Shown here in pieces: positions 1-11,600 of a stretch of 64,000 nt of DNA; the stretch's first letter is position 1; every line of letters begins with the position of its first letter. The DNA comes from Ditylenchus dipsaci. Taxonomy: Eukaryota; Nematoda; Chromadorea; Rhabditida; Anguinidae. A program made the position numbers and the translations under genes. The stretch is taken from assembly GCA_004194705.1 (NCBI GenBank), contig SADC01000439.1, positions 1 through 64,000 of the forward strand, in the 5' to 3' direction. Under the pieces are notes generated by a model. The model did not search any database, was not told the DNA's origin, and was given only the letters and a program-made list of their open reading frames with translations.

Positions 1-208
1 AAAAAGTGTCAGACCCTAGGTGGGGACGAACTTGAGGGGGGTGACGTTGAATCGAGGGTTGACTGTATACATTTTTCTGACATCGCTATTTATTTAGCTG
101 ATCTTTTCGAGGCTTGGCTCAAAGAGTGGGACCGAAAACTAAAACAGGATTAATGCAAATTGCTTCATGACAGCTTCTTCCAAACAAGACACTCATTGAA
201 AACTGTTA

Positions 209-343
209 CGTATTTCCTCTAATAAGGCGGCCCCTCATTTTTTTGACTAAAATTTTAAGAGTTAAGGGCATTTTTGATTGACAATTTTCAGATTTGGGGG
301 TTTGAAAAATAAGGCGCCGGCCGCCTTTTTAGAGGAAATACGG
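209..343. mobile_element. MITE, CCGTATTTCCTCTAATAA family, copy 1
   Basis: Short non-coding element with inverted ends reading CGTATTTCCTCTAATAAGGC on the left and the complement ending in GAGGAAATACGG on the right, flanked by TA (207-208 and 344-345). TA target duplication suggests a Tc1/mariner-mobilised MITE. Related copies are at 23070-23319, 43092-43331, 51868-52116 and 60969-61186. No coding capacity. Confidence 0.7.
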
Positions 344-779
344 TATTCTTTTTTCGCGGCCCTATTCACCTTTAGGTACTTACATTTTTTTGCCTTGGTC
401 CCCCCTGTTGTTTTTTTCTTGAAATGCCTTGGTCCCCCTGTCCATTATAGTTATGTTGATAAAAATGATTATGGTGATCATGTTGATTATGGTTAACATG
501 ATCACCTAAACATGATTACCTTGAGATGATTACCTATTTTCAAGATAAAAAAACAGCAGGACCAAGCTAAAAATGTGGGCACCTAAAGGTTCTTAGGGAC
601 GACTTTTTGCTTTTTGTGCCTGATGTGCATCTCTCGCCTAAAAAGATGTCGCAGAAACTATCAGAATACCAATGTCTAATGGAAACCTTTAAAATCCAGT
701 GTCTTGTTTAAAAGATGCTGCCGAGAAGCAGTTTGCGCTTGTCCTGTTTTGTCTTTCAAGAATAAAATAATTTGTTTTG

Positions 780-925
780 GATGGAAAACCTCTCTATAGT
801 GCACACATGGCGGTGTTCGAGCAAAATAACTCTCTCAATATTGCACATCCGCCATAGTGCACCCCCCGCCATAGTGCACACCTGGGGCCGGTCTCTTGGG
901 TGTGCACTATGGAGGGAGTCGACTG
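780..925. repeat. Inverted CATAGTGCAC repeat cluster
   Basis: Several direct and inverted copies of a CATAGTGCAC motif, with C-rich spacers, ending in GGAGTCGACTGTA, which resembles the end of the TACAGTCGAG mariner-type MITE at 29680. It looks like the remains of a foldback element. The exact left boundary is not clear. Confidence 0.45.
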
Positions 926-1039
926 TAATAAGTATAAAATTGTATCTTTAATCCTGGCGGTAACCACTTTTTATTGGCTTTGGCCACTTCATGGCCACTT
1001 CCCAATGGCCACTTTCGCCCTCATCAAATAACGCGTATG

Positions 1040-1300
1040 AATAGCAGTGAAAATAAATAAATAACGCGAGTCAATGATGAGTCAAGTAGCTCGCAGCAAG
1101 TTTTTTTAAAATATTGACTCGCGAGTCAATCGACTCGCAATTATATATATATCGACTCGCGAAAAAATCGCGAAATAAATTATATGCCGCGAGCAAACTG
1201 CGAGTCAAACGATGTTGGAATTGCGAGTCAATTCACTCGGAGTCGATCGACTCGCGAAAAAAATATTTTTAACCTTTTTGAGTCGACTCGATGAGTCATA
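1040..1300. repeat. GCGAGTC / GACTCGC palindromic repeat cluster
   Basis: Dense alternating copies of GCGAGTCAAT and CGACTCGCGA on both strands in an otherwise AT-rich stretch. The motif is nearly self-complementary, so the region can fold on itself. A related ACTCGAGT-rich patch lies at 46625-46745. No ORF of interest. Confidence 0.55.
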
Positions 1301-1414
1301 TGGACAACACTGGTTGAGTTTAAAGGGGGTGAAAATGCGTTTTAAAATTTGCAAATTCAGTTTAACTATAGGTAAGCGTTAAGATGATTTTGGAATGTGT
1401 GCTTGGGTGGTTAA

Positions 1415-2757
1415 AGGACCATAGCTGTCGCCGACAACGAGGGTTATCCAAGATTTGCGCCACGAAATTTGCGCGCCGACATTTTTTTTATGTGTTATGT
1501 TATATATTTATGTTTTATGTGTGTACCTCATCCAAAACTATGAGCACTTTTTTAAAAGACCAAAATACATTTTTATCAGACAAATCACCAGTGGACTCGG
1601 GACAGACCCTTCCCGGACTGATAGAAAAGTAGACTTACCGTATTTTCTATGTTATAGTTAACCCCTCACTAAACATTTCCAATTAATATTTTTTGTCCGG
1701 TGAAAGACTCTTATCATTCCAAATGTTTTTCTATAACCCAGCCTCAATCATACTGGATAATCCACGCAACAACCGAGTCAATTGGTCGTACATTCGGTGT
1801 GAAATTATTTTTATGCTTTTAGAGTGCCAAAACCTGTTTTTAGCACTGATTCAAGCATTCGAAAGAAAATTTTGATATTAGTGAAATGCCATTTGATAAG
1901 GTATTTTATGAGTCTTGTAAAACTGCTCAAATGGTAGTTCTTTATCTAAAAATTATCTTGAGATTATTGGAGCAAGCACACGAAAAATCTTTTTGGAGTA
2001 AAAAATATTGGAAAAAATTGCCACAGGTGAACATCCAGATTGCCACTTGTACCCGAATATGGATTGAGTGGACCAAAACCGTTAACTCGCTTATTTCAAC
2101 CTCTCCACTAGTATTCATATACGAGACATATCCATCCATCCACTACCTCAACATGAGTTACCGCTGGGGCATGAAACTACTGCAAAACTGGGGTTCCTGC
2201 AAGTCAAATCGCTGTTTTTGCATCATAAAACCGTGTTCAGGACACAATTCTGGTAAAGGTACAATGATATTTAATTACTTAAAGCTAATTCGAGGTGAAT
2301 ATCCATGTAAGAGAGGTACCAGGGGGTTTTTCTAACGCACCCTGAGGCTTAATGGTCGACTTATGACTGTTTTTAAGAAATATGATGTCTGCTACCACCA
2401 TGATTCGAACTTGTAACCTCAAAAATTTAGAGGGTGAATTTATCGGAGGGTGAACCGCCACCCAAACATTGGTGATTTGGTGGTGCTGATCTGGCGGTTC
2501 ACTTAAAGTCCAGATATAAAAATGTATTCTGGCGCGCAAATGTCGGCGCGCAAATGTCGTGGCGCGCAAATGTCGGATAATCGACAACGAGAATTTCAAA
2601 TGTTTGAATTCGTGCGGGACAGTTCTCTTTCGTCTCGCACTGTACTCTTTTGACTTGCTTCGAAGGACTCAAAAGAGCGCAATGAAAGACGAAAGAGAAC
2701 TGTCCCGCGCGAATTCAAACATTTGAAATTCTCGATGTCGGCAACGGCTATGGTCCT
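1415..2757. mobile_element. TTAA-flanked non-autonomous element (piggyBac-like ends)
   Basis: Ends are inverted: AGGACCATAGCTGTCGCCGAC at the left and its imperfect complement at the right, each flanked by TTAA (1411-1414 and 2758-2761). TTAA duplication is the signature of piggyBac-type transposition. The interior has no transposase. It contains a SINE-like stretch (2300-2480), three GGCGCGCAAATGTCG repeats (about 2532-2575) and a near-perfect palindrome (about 2590-2735). Related ends occur at 22572 and at 40040. Confidence 0.65.
2290..2480 (-). repeat. SINE-like repeat with tRNA B-box-like motif
   Basis: On the minus strand it contains GGTTACAAGTTCGAATCATG, matching the RNA polymerase III B-box pattern GGTTCGANNCC loosely. 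A diverged copy of the whole stretch lies at 25140-25325, with shared GGTACCAGG, CTGAGGCTT and CACCG blocks in the same order. Boundaries are approximate. Confidence 0.5.
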
Positions 2758-3396
2758 TTAATGGTTATTTTTTTCTGAAAAAAATTGCCTGCGACTCTAA
2801 ATTCCGAAATTGACCGATTTCGGTATTTAAATACCGATTTCAGGATTTAAGGTCACAGGCGAAATTTTGAATATTAAAATACAAAATTGAAATAGGCATT
2901 TGATAGAGGAATGAAAAGAAACGATCATTATCTCTACTTTTGAGTATCTACATTTAAAAGTCGTTTTAACGAAACTCTATATAACGAATTTTGAGGTCGG
3001 AAGTTCGCTCCCTCCTCGGGCCCGACACTTTTTTTAGCTTCATTTTTTAAAACTTTTTCCAGTTCTGTTTTGACAGTCTTGTTCCCTGAACACTTAACTG
3101 TCCTATCTAGCTACCTACCAATCCTAACTGGCCATTTATCTACCCTACCTGGCAGAGAAGACAGAAAAGGTATTGGCAGAAAAGTGGGGTTGAACACAAT
3201 AATCCACCTTAATTCCAGGCTAAAATCCACCATCTCCAATTTGGAGGGCAAAGATTTTTTTAGAAGCAGCTTTAATTACACGTGTTTGTGCTTTAAAGAA
3301 AGCCAAGATGTTGTACTTGAGGGTTCCGCAAATACATTCGACATTAGTTTGCAAAAATGGCAGAAAAGTTGGCTTAAAAACAAAAATCCACCTTAA

Positions 3397-3628
3397 AGGG
3401 GCATGCCCACGCTAATAAGAGGTGGTGCCCGGGAATTCAAATTTTTTTCCTAATCATTGAACTTGTGTTCGGATTTTTCATCTTGGTTTCTAACAAAACA
3501 AGGCCTAGAATAAAATTTTAGGCATGGTTTTGTTAGAAACGAAGTTGAAAATCCGAACAGAAGTTCAATGATTAGGAAAAAAAAATGAATTCCCGGGCAC
3601 CACCTCTTATCAGCGTGGGCATGCCCCT
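3397..3628. mobile_element. Hairpin MITE, TTAA-AGGGGCATGC family, copy 1
   Basis: An almost perfect 232-bp inverted repeat with arms of about 115 bp, beginning AGGGGCATGCCCACGCT and flanked by TTAA at 3393-3396 and 3629-3632. Other copies are at 40047-40276 and a truncated one from 39723. TTAA target duplication suggests mobilisation by a piggyBac-type transposase. The poly-C tracts that follow (3640-3735) hold no gene. Confidence 0.8.
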
Positions 3629-4419
3629 TTAAATCCAGTTACCCCCCCCCCCTTTTATGGAAATACGTTACCACCCCCCCCCCCCTTGACTGTGAAAATT
3701 AGGCAAATTAAAACCACCACACCCCCCCCCCCACCCAAGGTGTGAACGTAAAATCACATCGTCTTTTCACTGGAGACAGGTCAGTTCGCCCCACGGTCAG
3801 TTCGCCCCGGTCAGTTCGCCCCGTTTTTCAAAACAGACAGTTCGCCCGGTCAGTTCGCCCCGTTTTTCAAAACGGTCAGTTCGCCCCGTTTTTTTCAAAC
3901 GAATATAGTAACCATTTTTTTCATGAAAAATACCTTTGTTAGTCTCGATGCTCCATAAACCAACAAGCCAAGTGGCAAACTATTATTTGTGGTTTTCCAG
4001 TAACCCCTGTGCAAACCTTGTTTTAGAATTTTCAACATAGTTTGACGGTAGTAAATGTTATCTTGTAAGGTATTTTATGAGTTTTAGTGATTTCGCTCAA
4101 ATGAAAACCCACTAATAATACCCCCTCCTGACTATAGGTAATTACTATGTTTTTTCAATATAAAAGCCCTCTCTTATAGTTATACGCATAGGGATCTTAT
4201 ACCTGACTCAGAAACAATTTTTTGCACATATGTTTTCTGCGTTTAATTACCACGAGCTCTTCTTATAAATATTTTCAGATTTTGGTAATTGACCCAAAAA
4301 ATTTAAAAAACGACCCATTTTTTTTTATTTTTAAAGGAACGAGAACCAAAAGAATTACCAGAAAATTTTATCTCCTTTTTTCCACAAACCAGCAAATAAA
4401 ATTCGGACTGTCCTTATTG

Positions 4420-4425
4420 TTTATT
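4420..4425 (-). terminator. Polyadenylation signal of the unidentified gene
   Basis: AATAAA on the minus strand about 46 bases past the TAA stop at 4471-4473, in a short 3' UTR. It supports the minus-strand exon chain as a once-transcribed unit. Confidence 0.5.
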
Positions 4426-4470
4426 GAGAAGGCTGCTATGCAATGACAAGAGAAAAACAAAAGACAAGTG

Positions 4471-5200
4471 TTACAAATTGATTTTAATCTCCTTGATACC
4501 GAAGTGAACAACGTCGAAGTGATTTTCTTCGAATCTGATCCATCCGATCCGAGTAGCAGGCGCATCCGTATCCTGAAAAATAGCAATAATACACTTTTTT
4601 GTCAAATTTTAGTTCAACTTACATCTTCAACAAAAAGGGTTACGTATCGTGGTGCAATTTTCGGCTGGTAAAGGACAAAATTGTAGTTATAGCGCTTGGA
4701 TGCTATGAAAATATTCCTTTAAAATTTCAGTTTCTGAATCGAAGTGCATTCTTTTTGCCGAAGACCTCCTGAGAGCTAAACCAAAAACCAATATCAAATA
4801 AATTATCTTACATCCGAAGAGTACCAATATTTTCGACTTTTTTAGCAAAAGAAGATAAAGCTTCCTCATTTTCGCTGTCTTGCTCTTTTCTGAAGTAATG
4901 AAATTTAGTAATAGTACTTTTCGAAAAAGGCATACCTTCATCTTCATTTGTCACATTTTCAAGAATCTTACCCTCTAAGCGTTTCACGGCAGATGTGGCT
5001 GTATCAGTTGATCCAAGAGCCACTTCAGCACCCAAACTTCGCTTGATCGGTCTCGCTTTGACCTTTAAGAATTACATAAGATGTAAGATAGAAAAATCAC
5101 AAGCTTGCTTCGTTTCTTTCTTTTGGTCCTGAACAGCAGTGGCTTGCTCCATTGCCTTCTCCAGCCCAGCGAATTTGATCATCCACATCTCGAGTTGCAA
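4471..5200 (-). CDS. Unidentified multi-exon gene or captured gene fragment
   Basis: I do not recognise the family. Likely exons in transcription order: about 5200-5105 (coiled-coil-like, LEKAMEQATAVQDQKKETKQ), about 5062-4812 (begins VKARPIKRSLGAEVALG, acidic later, 75+ residues open), a possible 10-nt microexon near 4790, 4664-4623 (PKIAPRYVTLFVED, between a CAG acceptor and a GTAAGT donor) and 4572-4471 (TTTTCAG acceptor, RIGWIRFEENHFDVVHFG, TAA stop). A polyadenylation signal AATAAA follows at 4425-4420. Splice phases agree from 5062 to the stop if the microexon is real. Exon 1 appears to need a one-base shift. The whole unit sits between the inverted repeats of the element at 3779-5407, so it may be a captured copy rather than a resident gene. 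Confidence 0.5.
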
Positions 5201-5444
5201 TCAAAAAATTTTGAAATATCAAAGATACTTTTCATGACAATAAATGGTTACTTTATTAGTTTGAAAAAAACGGGGCGAGCTGACCGGAGCGAACTGACCG
5301 TTTTGAAAAACGGGGCGAACTGTCTGTTTTGAAAAACGGGGCGAACTGTCTGTTTTGAAAAACGGGGCGAACTGACCGGGGCGAACTGACCGTGGGGCGA
5401 ACTGACCGTACACCCTTTTCACTCAAAAAACAAAAAAAGGAGAC

Positions 5445-5517
5445 AGCCCGATGCGGGGCTCGAACCCGCGACAGCCAGATTAAGAGTCTGGTGCTCTACC
5501 GACTGAGCTAACCGGGC
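5445..5517 (-). tRNA. tRNA-Lys (anticodon CTT)
   Basis: The minus strand folds as a complete tRNA: 7-bp acceptor stem GCCCGGT/ATCGGGC, D arm with GCTC and GAGC, 5-bp anticodon stem CCAGA/TCTGG with loop CTCTTAA (anticodon CTT), and T arm GCGGG-TTCGAGC-CCCGC. A run of seven T (5438-5432) a few bases downstream is a good polymerase III terminator. The discriminator base reads T, unusual for tRNA-Lys, which is usually G. No intron. The gene lies just outside the right end of the inverted-repeat element. Confidence 0.93.
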
Positions 5518-5615
5518 ACACATGGCGTAATAACAAAAAGATAACTAAATTTTTAAAACTTTTGCTGTACATATTTTTTATTTCGTAACCATTCTCTTAA
5601 TCTGATCTCTCGATT

Positions 5616-8600
5616 TTAAAAGAAAAACTGCACAGTTGGTTCTTCTCTCCTTGCACAAACATGTCTATTGGCCTCCTCAAACGCCAATTCATGCATGCAC
5701 ATATTGCACCTAGCTTGTTGCGCTCTGGATGCACTTGCTCTGGCTAATTGATCAACTCTGGCACAGTCTATAGTTCATCAACGCTAGGAATTTTGCATTG
5801 GCTGGGCGCCCAGCATTGGATGTGAATTGGAAGTTTAGAGGCAAGGGCATGCCAGTTTTCTTCACACTTTTCTTGGTGGTTTGCAAGGCTGGAGAAAGAT
5901 GGGGATTGTTTGATGTTGTCCAGACTAAATGACTGTCCACACACATAACAGCTCTGCCAGATGGTTGTCTGGGGATGTGGATCTAAAATTATGGGTTTAA
6001 TCCCTTTTTTCCCACACATTAGAAATCCTGCTTGATTTTTTCCATTTTTCTCGTAGAAAAGTCAATATAGAAGTGAAATAGTACGGTTTCTTATGTAAAT
6101 GCAGTCAAAAATGATGTACACGGTGGTCCGAGAAATTCCTTGGTTTTGAAACGGCCATAACTTTTTGTAGATCTATTCTCGAAATTATTTTTTCGTCAAT
6201 AGATTTTTCTCGCCGACAATATTTTTTCAGTATATAATGTCATAAACACGATTTTCGCATGATGGCCACTGGCCTATCTAGAGACTATCTACTGACCAGA
6301 GCCTAAACCACAGAAGGTACCTAGAAAAAATCGTGTTTTTCCAACTACATAAGAAAAAACTAAGCATCTAGCCCGGTTGGCTGGTAAACCGAATTCCAGG
6401 GGTTTTTGACACGATCGCGTTTTTTTTGATTTTTGCACATCGGACACTCAGAATATCGTGCAGATCATGGAAAAAATGCTAAAAAAAATTCCGGGTCTTT
6501 TTAAAAAATTTTGGTAAATTGTTTTCGATTTTCGCAAAAATTTTTGACTTTCTCAATTTAGAAAGTTGGGTTTTGGCCTGAGTGGGCGGGTTTCACATTT
6601 TTGTAGGTTAAATCTACATAATATAGGGGTCATTTTGGTATAAGATGTTGAAAAAGAAAAATTGCACAAAAAAAGTTTTTTGTGGAGACAAACTCGGTAC
6701 TCAGGCCAAAAATTGGCCTTTTTTTGACTTCGATTTTGGCGAATTTTTAAAAAACTTTCTTTCGAATTTTAATATATGAAGCCGTGGTTTTTTTGCCAAT
6801 TTTATTGCAAACTATCTTCGATAGCCCCCACCCAATTTTCAAGGGCTTCAAAACGGTGATAAAATTAGAAAATCGAGGTATGGCCAAAATCCAACACAGG
6901 CCTGATTTTGGTACAAACACAGGATTTTTTAGTCAAAATTGGCCTATGAATTGAGTTTGAAATAATCGTGGTTGGTCCTGCACGGAATTTAAAAAATATT
7001 GTTAAAAATGAAAACAAATATTGCTATTGTGTGTAAAATCGTGCCAGGAATCGGGTTTGTTAAGACCAAATTTGCGATTTCTGGCACCGAAGTCCCAAAA
7101 CCCAGGGTGGGTACCACCTGACCAGCTGGTCTCCAGCTGGAGACCAGCTGGAGCATCTGAAAAATAAATATTTCTCAAAGTATAAAAAAACTTATCTATC
7201 TTATGTGAAATCGTGTGGAGAATTGGGTTTGTTAAAACCAAATTTACGATTTTTCACACCAAAACTCGAAACCTGGGTGGGTACCATCTGGCCAGGTGGA
7301 TATCCACCTGGATAGCCTGAAAAATAATTTTTCTTTTTAATTAGAAAAAACATACCCACCTTATGTAACGTCGTGTGGGGAATTGGGTTTGTTAAGACTA
7401 AATTCCCGATTTTCCACACCAAAACCTCGAAACCTGGGTGGGTACCACCTGGTCAGGTGGATATCCACCTGGAAAACCTAATATTTTTTTTGTCAAAATC
7501 AAAAAAAAAGCTTACCTATCTTTTGTAAAATCGTGTAGGGAATTAAGTTTGTTAAGACCAAATACCCGATTTTCGTTACCGAAACCCCCATATCGGGGTA
7601 GGTACCTCCTGGTAAGGTGGACCCACCTGGATGGCCTGAAAAATAAAAAATTTAAAATTCGAAAAACAAAACGTCCAGCACTAGCACTACTTTAAACACG
7701 AAGTGTTTGCTTAACCCCATGTCCTTATAGCTAGTTGACATTATATAACAAAAAATATTGTCGACGAGAAAGATATGGCTATAACGATTTTTGTCGGAAA
7801 CATTCGGGTGGAAACAGGGTAGAGGCCTGACCAAATAGAGAGCTGACTAATAAACTATTTGGTAAAAAAGACAACTGACCAAATTAAGGATCTGACCAAA
7901 ATTGAATAATTAAAACTATTAAAGTTTATTGGACAAACAAGGCATTATACAATTGCACTTACAGTTTGAATCATAAATAAGTCTAAACTACACACTTTTT
8001 TATAATCACATTCCCTAAATGATCGATTAGCAACCAAGAAGTTACATAACAGAACAAAAAAACATAGATTTAACAACAAGAGAGGAGAAAAAAAAAGAAG
8101 GAAAGTAAGGACCGATTTTTTTAAGAAGCTACACCGATTTTTGTTAAGCCTAATTTTTTCAAAGCATGCTTAAAATGAATTGTGCTTTTTAAATTTAACA
8201 TGTCGGGATTAATTTTATTCCACAGCTTTATAGTTCTACACAAAAACCCGTTGTGAGTGAAAGACTCATTAAATACAATGTGTGGATATCTGCGTTGGGA
8301 GGTGCTGTTTTGGAAATAAGAATCCAGTTGAAAGTTCGACTTTTTAAACAAAATTTTGTAAAGCATAATAAGATCGAGCATCAGTCGTCTTTCAAAAAGC
8401 GTTTTAAGACCACAAATTTTTACTCTTTGTTCACAAGATGTTTTTTGTAACCACATTTTTTCAAAGCTATTTTGGTGAAAATTTTTTGAACTTTTTCAAC
8501 TCTGTTAGAGTCTTGTTTCGATTTTGGGTTCCAAACAGTTGTTGCATATTCAAGGTTAGTGTTGTGTTCTTGAGAGCTTAGAGAGATAGCAGAGCGAACC

Positions 8601-11600
8601 AACAAGATAGTTTATAACGGAAACGGAATGATCACAATAGAGAACATAGGGACACGTCAACAGAAGACTCGATGTCCTGTCAAGACAATAACAGATACGA
8701 ATAATCTTTCCACACAACATCTCCCCCTTAGCTAAGATCCCCATGAGATAAATAAGTGAACTGTTGAATTTAGATATGAATATAGGTGCCCCGGAACTAG
8801 ACTACTTGAAGGCGAGCCAGACCAAAAGAGTGGGGCACCCTCCAAGCAACTAGAAACTAGACTACTTACAGGCGAGCCAGACCTTAGAAGAGTTGCTTGG
8901 GGATAAAGAGTTTTGATAATTTTGAATCGAGAAAGAAAGGGGACCTAGCAAGAGAAAGGAGACTTACAAAAGTGGAGACATGATATAGAGAGCGATAGAT
9001 GAATTGATTCCTTTGTAGAGCCAGATTCTTTAGAGTCGCTTCATTGGATCCAAATGCTTCCACCAGGCTGGATGCTGAGCACTTGTCTTGGCTGGCGAGG
9101 TCGAGCAGAGCGACGGATGACTTGAGTTACAGAAGAGTCAGGCGAAGATTGATTGAGCGGCTTCGGCATCGTATTTCGGACCACCAAGGGCTGTCGAGGA
9201 GGAGCAGAGCGAAGCAGCACTTGAAATAGATCCACCACAGGCTGATGATGTCGAGCGGAGCGATGCAGCACTTGAGCCACAGAAGAGCGCGGCAGAGATT
9301 GATGAGGAGGCACTTGCAATTGAGTTTGATTTACCACAGGCTGTTGAGGTCGGGTAGAGCGACGCAGCACTGGAGCCACAGAAGAGCGCGGCAGAGAAGA
9401 GTCGAGAATAGCTTGCATTTGAGTTTGATCCACCAAGGGCTGTTGAGTAGCTTGAGGAGATGTTGAGAAGGCTTGATTGAAGATAGTCTGAGGAAGTCGA
9501 GTAGAGATACCAGTTTGAGTCGGATCAATACGAGGACGGAGCTGATTGGCATAGCAATAATGTTGTTTTCATCAAAGGCTGCTGAGTTGTCTTTGGAAGA
9601 GTCCTGTGTGAGCGGAGAAAGATTGACGGAGAATGAGTTTGAGTTTTTCCACAACTTGATCAGCATTCGATAGAGAGATCGGAACGATCACTTCTGCTTC
9701 CGTTTGATTGAGTTGCATTTGAGATGCTGAAAGACTGAGAGCACCGATCGGAATAGAAGTTGCTGAATTTGAATTTCCTGGAAAAATATGTGCAGAGTTT
9801 ATAGTTGGACAAGAGGCCGTCAAAGGCTTGATTAAGTCGAAAACTTTAATCCATGGTCGTCCAACTAGATCGGACAGATGACCTCCCTTAATGATATATG
9901 CCTTGAGTCGATGGGTCTGATTCCGGAACTTGACGTCGAGATTGACCATTCCCAAGAGCTTGATTGAGTGACCGGTAAAGCTTCTTCCACTTCTTGAAGT
10001 AGGCTGGAGAGTAGGCTTTCCAATTTGAATCCAGGTTTGAGCTGTCAGGAGAGTTTCTTCGGCACCGGTGTCCATTAGCAGATTGTTGCACCGAATTGAG
10101 TTGATGACAAGCGAGAGCTTCCATGGAGAGACCTTTTCTGATTCAGCGGAGAGAATTGAGCCATACCTGTAAAATGTCATTTGTATGAATAGCGTTTGAA
10201 TTACGGTTGGATTCATCGGAGATTGGTCTTCGGCAAGCTGATTTAATGTGTCCCTTCAGATGGCAATTCCGACAGATAGCATTCTTATGACGGCACTGAG
10301 AGCGTTGATGGTCATTGGCACCACAGCTGTCGCACACGCCATCATAGGCTTGTTCGATTTGATGTTGAGAGCGGAAATAATTCGGAGCTGGCTGAGAGCG
10401 AAATTTGGTATCCTTGCGTCTTGGAATTTGAGCGACGGCAGCAGATAGTTGATACGAGTTCATTTGCTTTGAGAGCTGGTCGAGATCAGAGTTGAACATT
10501 GACTGCTTCTTGCATTCTTCCACCAGTTCATTGAGAGTGATCTTCCTGTTTTCAGCTTCGGCCCTTTCCATGAGCTGAATGCATCTTGCACGCTGACCAC
10601 ACTGATCTTGCATTCCCGAAATCAGGATGAGGCACTTATGGTCTTCTTCGTCCATAGAGCCGAGCTTCGCCAGTTCCACCGAAGCATTGACTTGAGTAGC
10701 AAAAGAGATGAGGTCTTGTCCACCATTTTGCACTTGCTTCAGAGCTTCATACCGGCATATGACCAGAGAGCGAGTAGTAGCAAAGAGAGATTTGAGGATG
10801 GCCACCACTTCCGCATATGGTTTTTCGTACGGACCTTTAGGCTGGACTGCATCGGCGTACTTCCTAAAATCACACTCGGAAAGTTTACCAATTAAAAGCT
10901 TGACCTTTGACTCGTCCGGAAGTGAAGCACCATCTGTTTCAATGAGCACTGAATAGCGTGCATACCATTTGTCGAAAGTGAGATCTTCCATCGGATTGTA
11001 GACGAACATTTCCATTCTAGCTGAGAGAGAGGAAACCAGATGAAGAGAACTGTTTGTAGAGTTGTTCCCAGCGCCACCAAGGGCATTGTCACCTTGGGGA
11101 TTGAGAGCTGCACCATTACCACAGGCCAGGAACATTTCTTTGAGAGATTGGACTAGAAGCTGATTTTGCTGCGCTTGAATTTGATTTTGCTGAGCTTGAG
11201 CTTGGGCTTGGATCTGAGCTTGGGCTTCCATAATTGCTTTGAATTGATCCAAATCCATTTGACTGCGCCAATTGTTGTGTTCTTGAGAGCTTAGAGAGAT
11301 AGCAGAGCGAACCAACAAGATAGTTTATAACGGAAACGGAATGATCACAATAGAGAACATAGGACACGAGTCAACAGAAGACTCGATGTCCTGTCAAGAC
11401 AATAACAGATACGAATAATCTTTCCACACAACAGTTAGGACGTATATAAGTTTTATAGGCCAAAATTGAGGTTTCTAAATTTTTGGTTTGAAGCGAACTT
11501 AATATAAGAAAAGAAGCACGATTACCCGATTGAATTATTTTTGAATAGTGATCATTAAAATTTAGGTTTAATTCAATTAAAACACCAAGGTCTCTCACAC

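Larger units (their letters stand above)
3779..5407. mobile_element. Composite inverted-repeat element with GGTCAGTTCGCCCC-repeat ends
   Basis: The ends (3779-3945 and 5219-5407) are inverted copies of a roughly 170-190-bp segment. Each is made of about five repeats of GGTCAGTTCGCCCC, some separated by GTTTTTCAAAAC, followed by a shared unique part containing AGTAACCATTT and CATGAAAA. The interior of about 1.3 kb is not transposase. It carries what look like spliced exons of an unidentified gene on the minus strand. No clear simple target duplication was found, but CTTTTCACT and GGAGACA occur in both flanks. A Pack-TIR-like gene-capturing element is inferred. Confidence 0.6.
8560..11433 (-). 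mobile_element. Non-autonomous Gypsy-like LTR retrotransposon (gag-protease only)
   Basis: A 2874-bp element with LTRs at 8560-8719 and 11273-11433, each beginning TGTTGTG and ending CACAACA on the plus strand. Exact 5-bp target duplication GTTAG at 8555-8559 and 11434-11438. Coding strand is minus: primer site 11270-11261, gag, aspartic protease, a repeat-rich tail ORF, then polypurine tract 8731-8720. No reverse transcriptase, RNase H or integrase core is visible between protease and tail, so it is an internally deleted derivative needing enzymes in trans. The LTRs differ only by a few small indels, which implies a recent insertion. Confidence 0.92.

Noticed and set aside
1886..2335. 149-codon plus-strand ORF
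   Set aside because: Inside the TTAA-flanked element; composition looks random and no domain is visible.
2285..2599. 104-codon minus-strand ORF
   Set aside because: It lies in a SINE-like stretch and GGCGCGCAAATGTCG repeats, with no motif or splice borders.
5270..5407. Regular short repeats resembling a CRISPR array
   Set aside because: The GGTCAGTTCGCCCC units are adjacent or separated by a repeated spacer, occur inverted at 3779-3895, and the genome is eukaryotic. They are transposon ends.
9044..9466. Plus-strand ORFs of 61 and 73 codons
   Set aside because: Antisense shadows of the repeat-rich LTR tail ORF; the LTR element is clearly minus-oriented.
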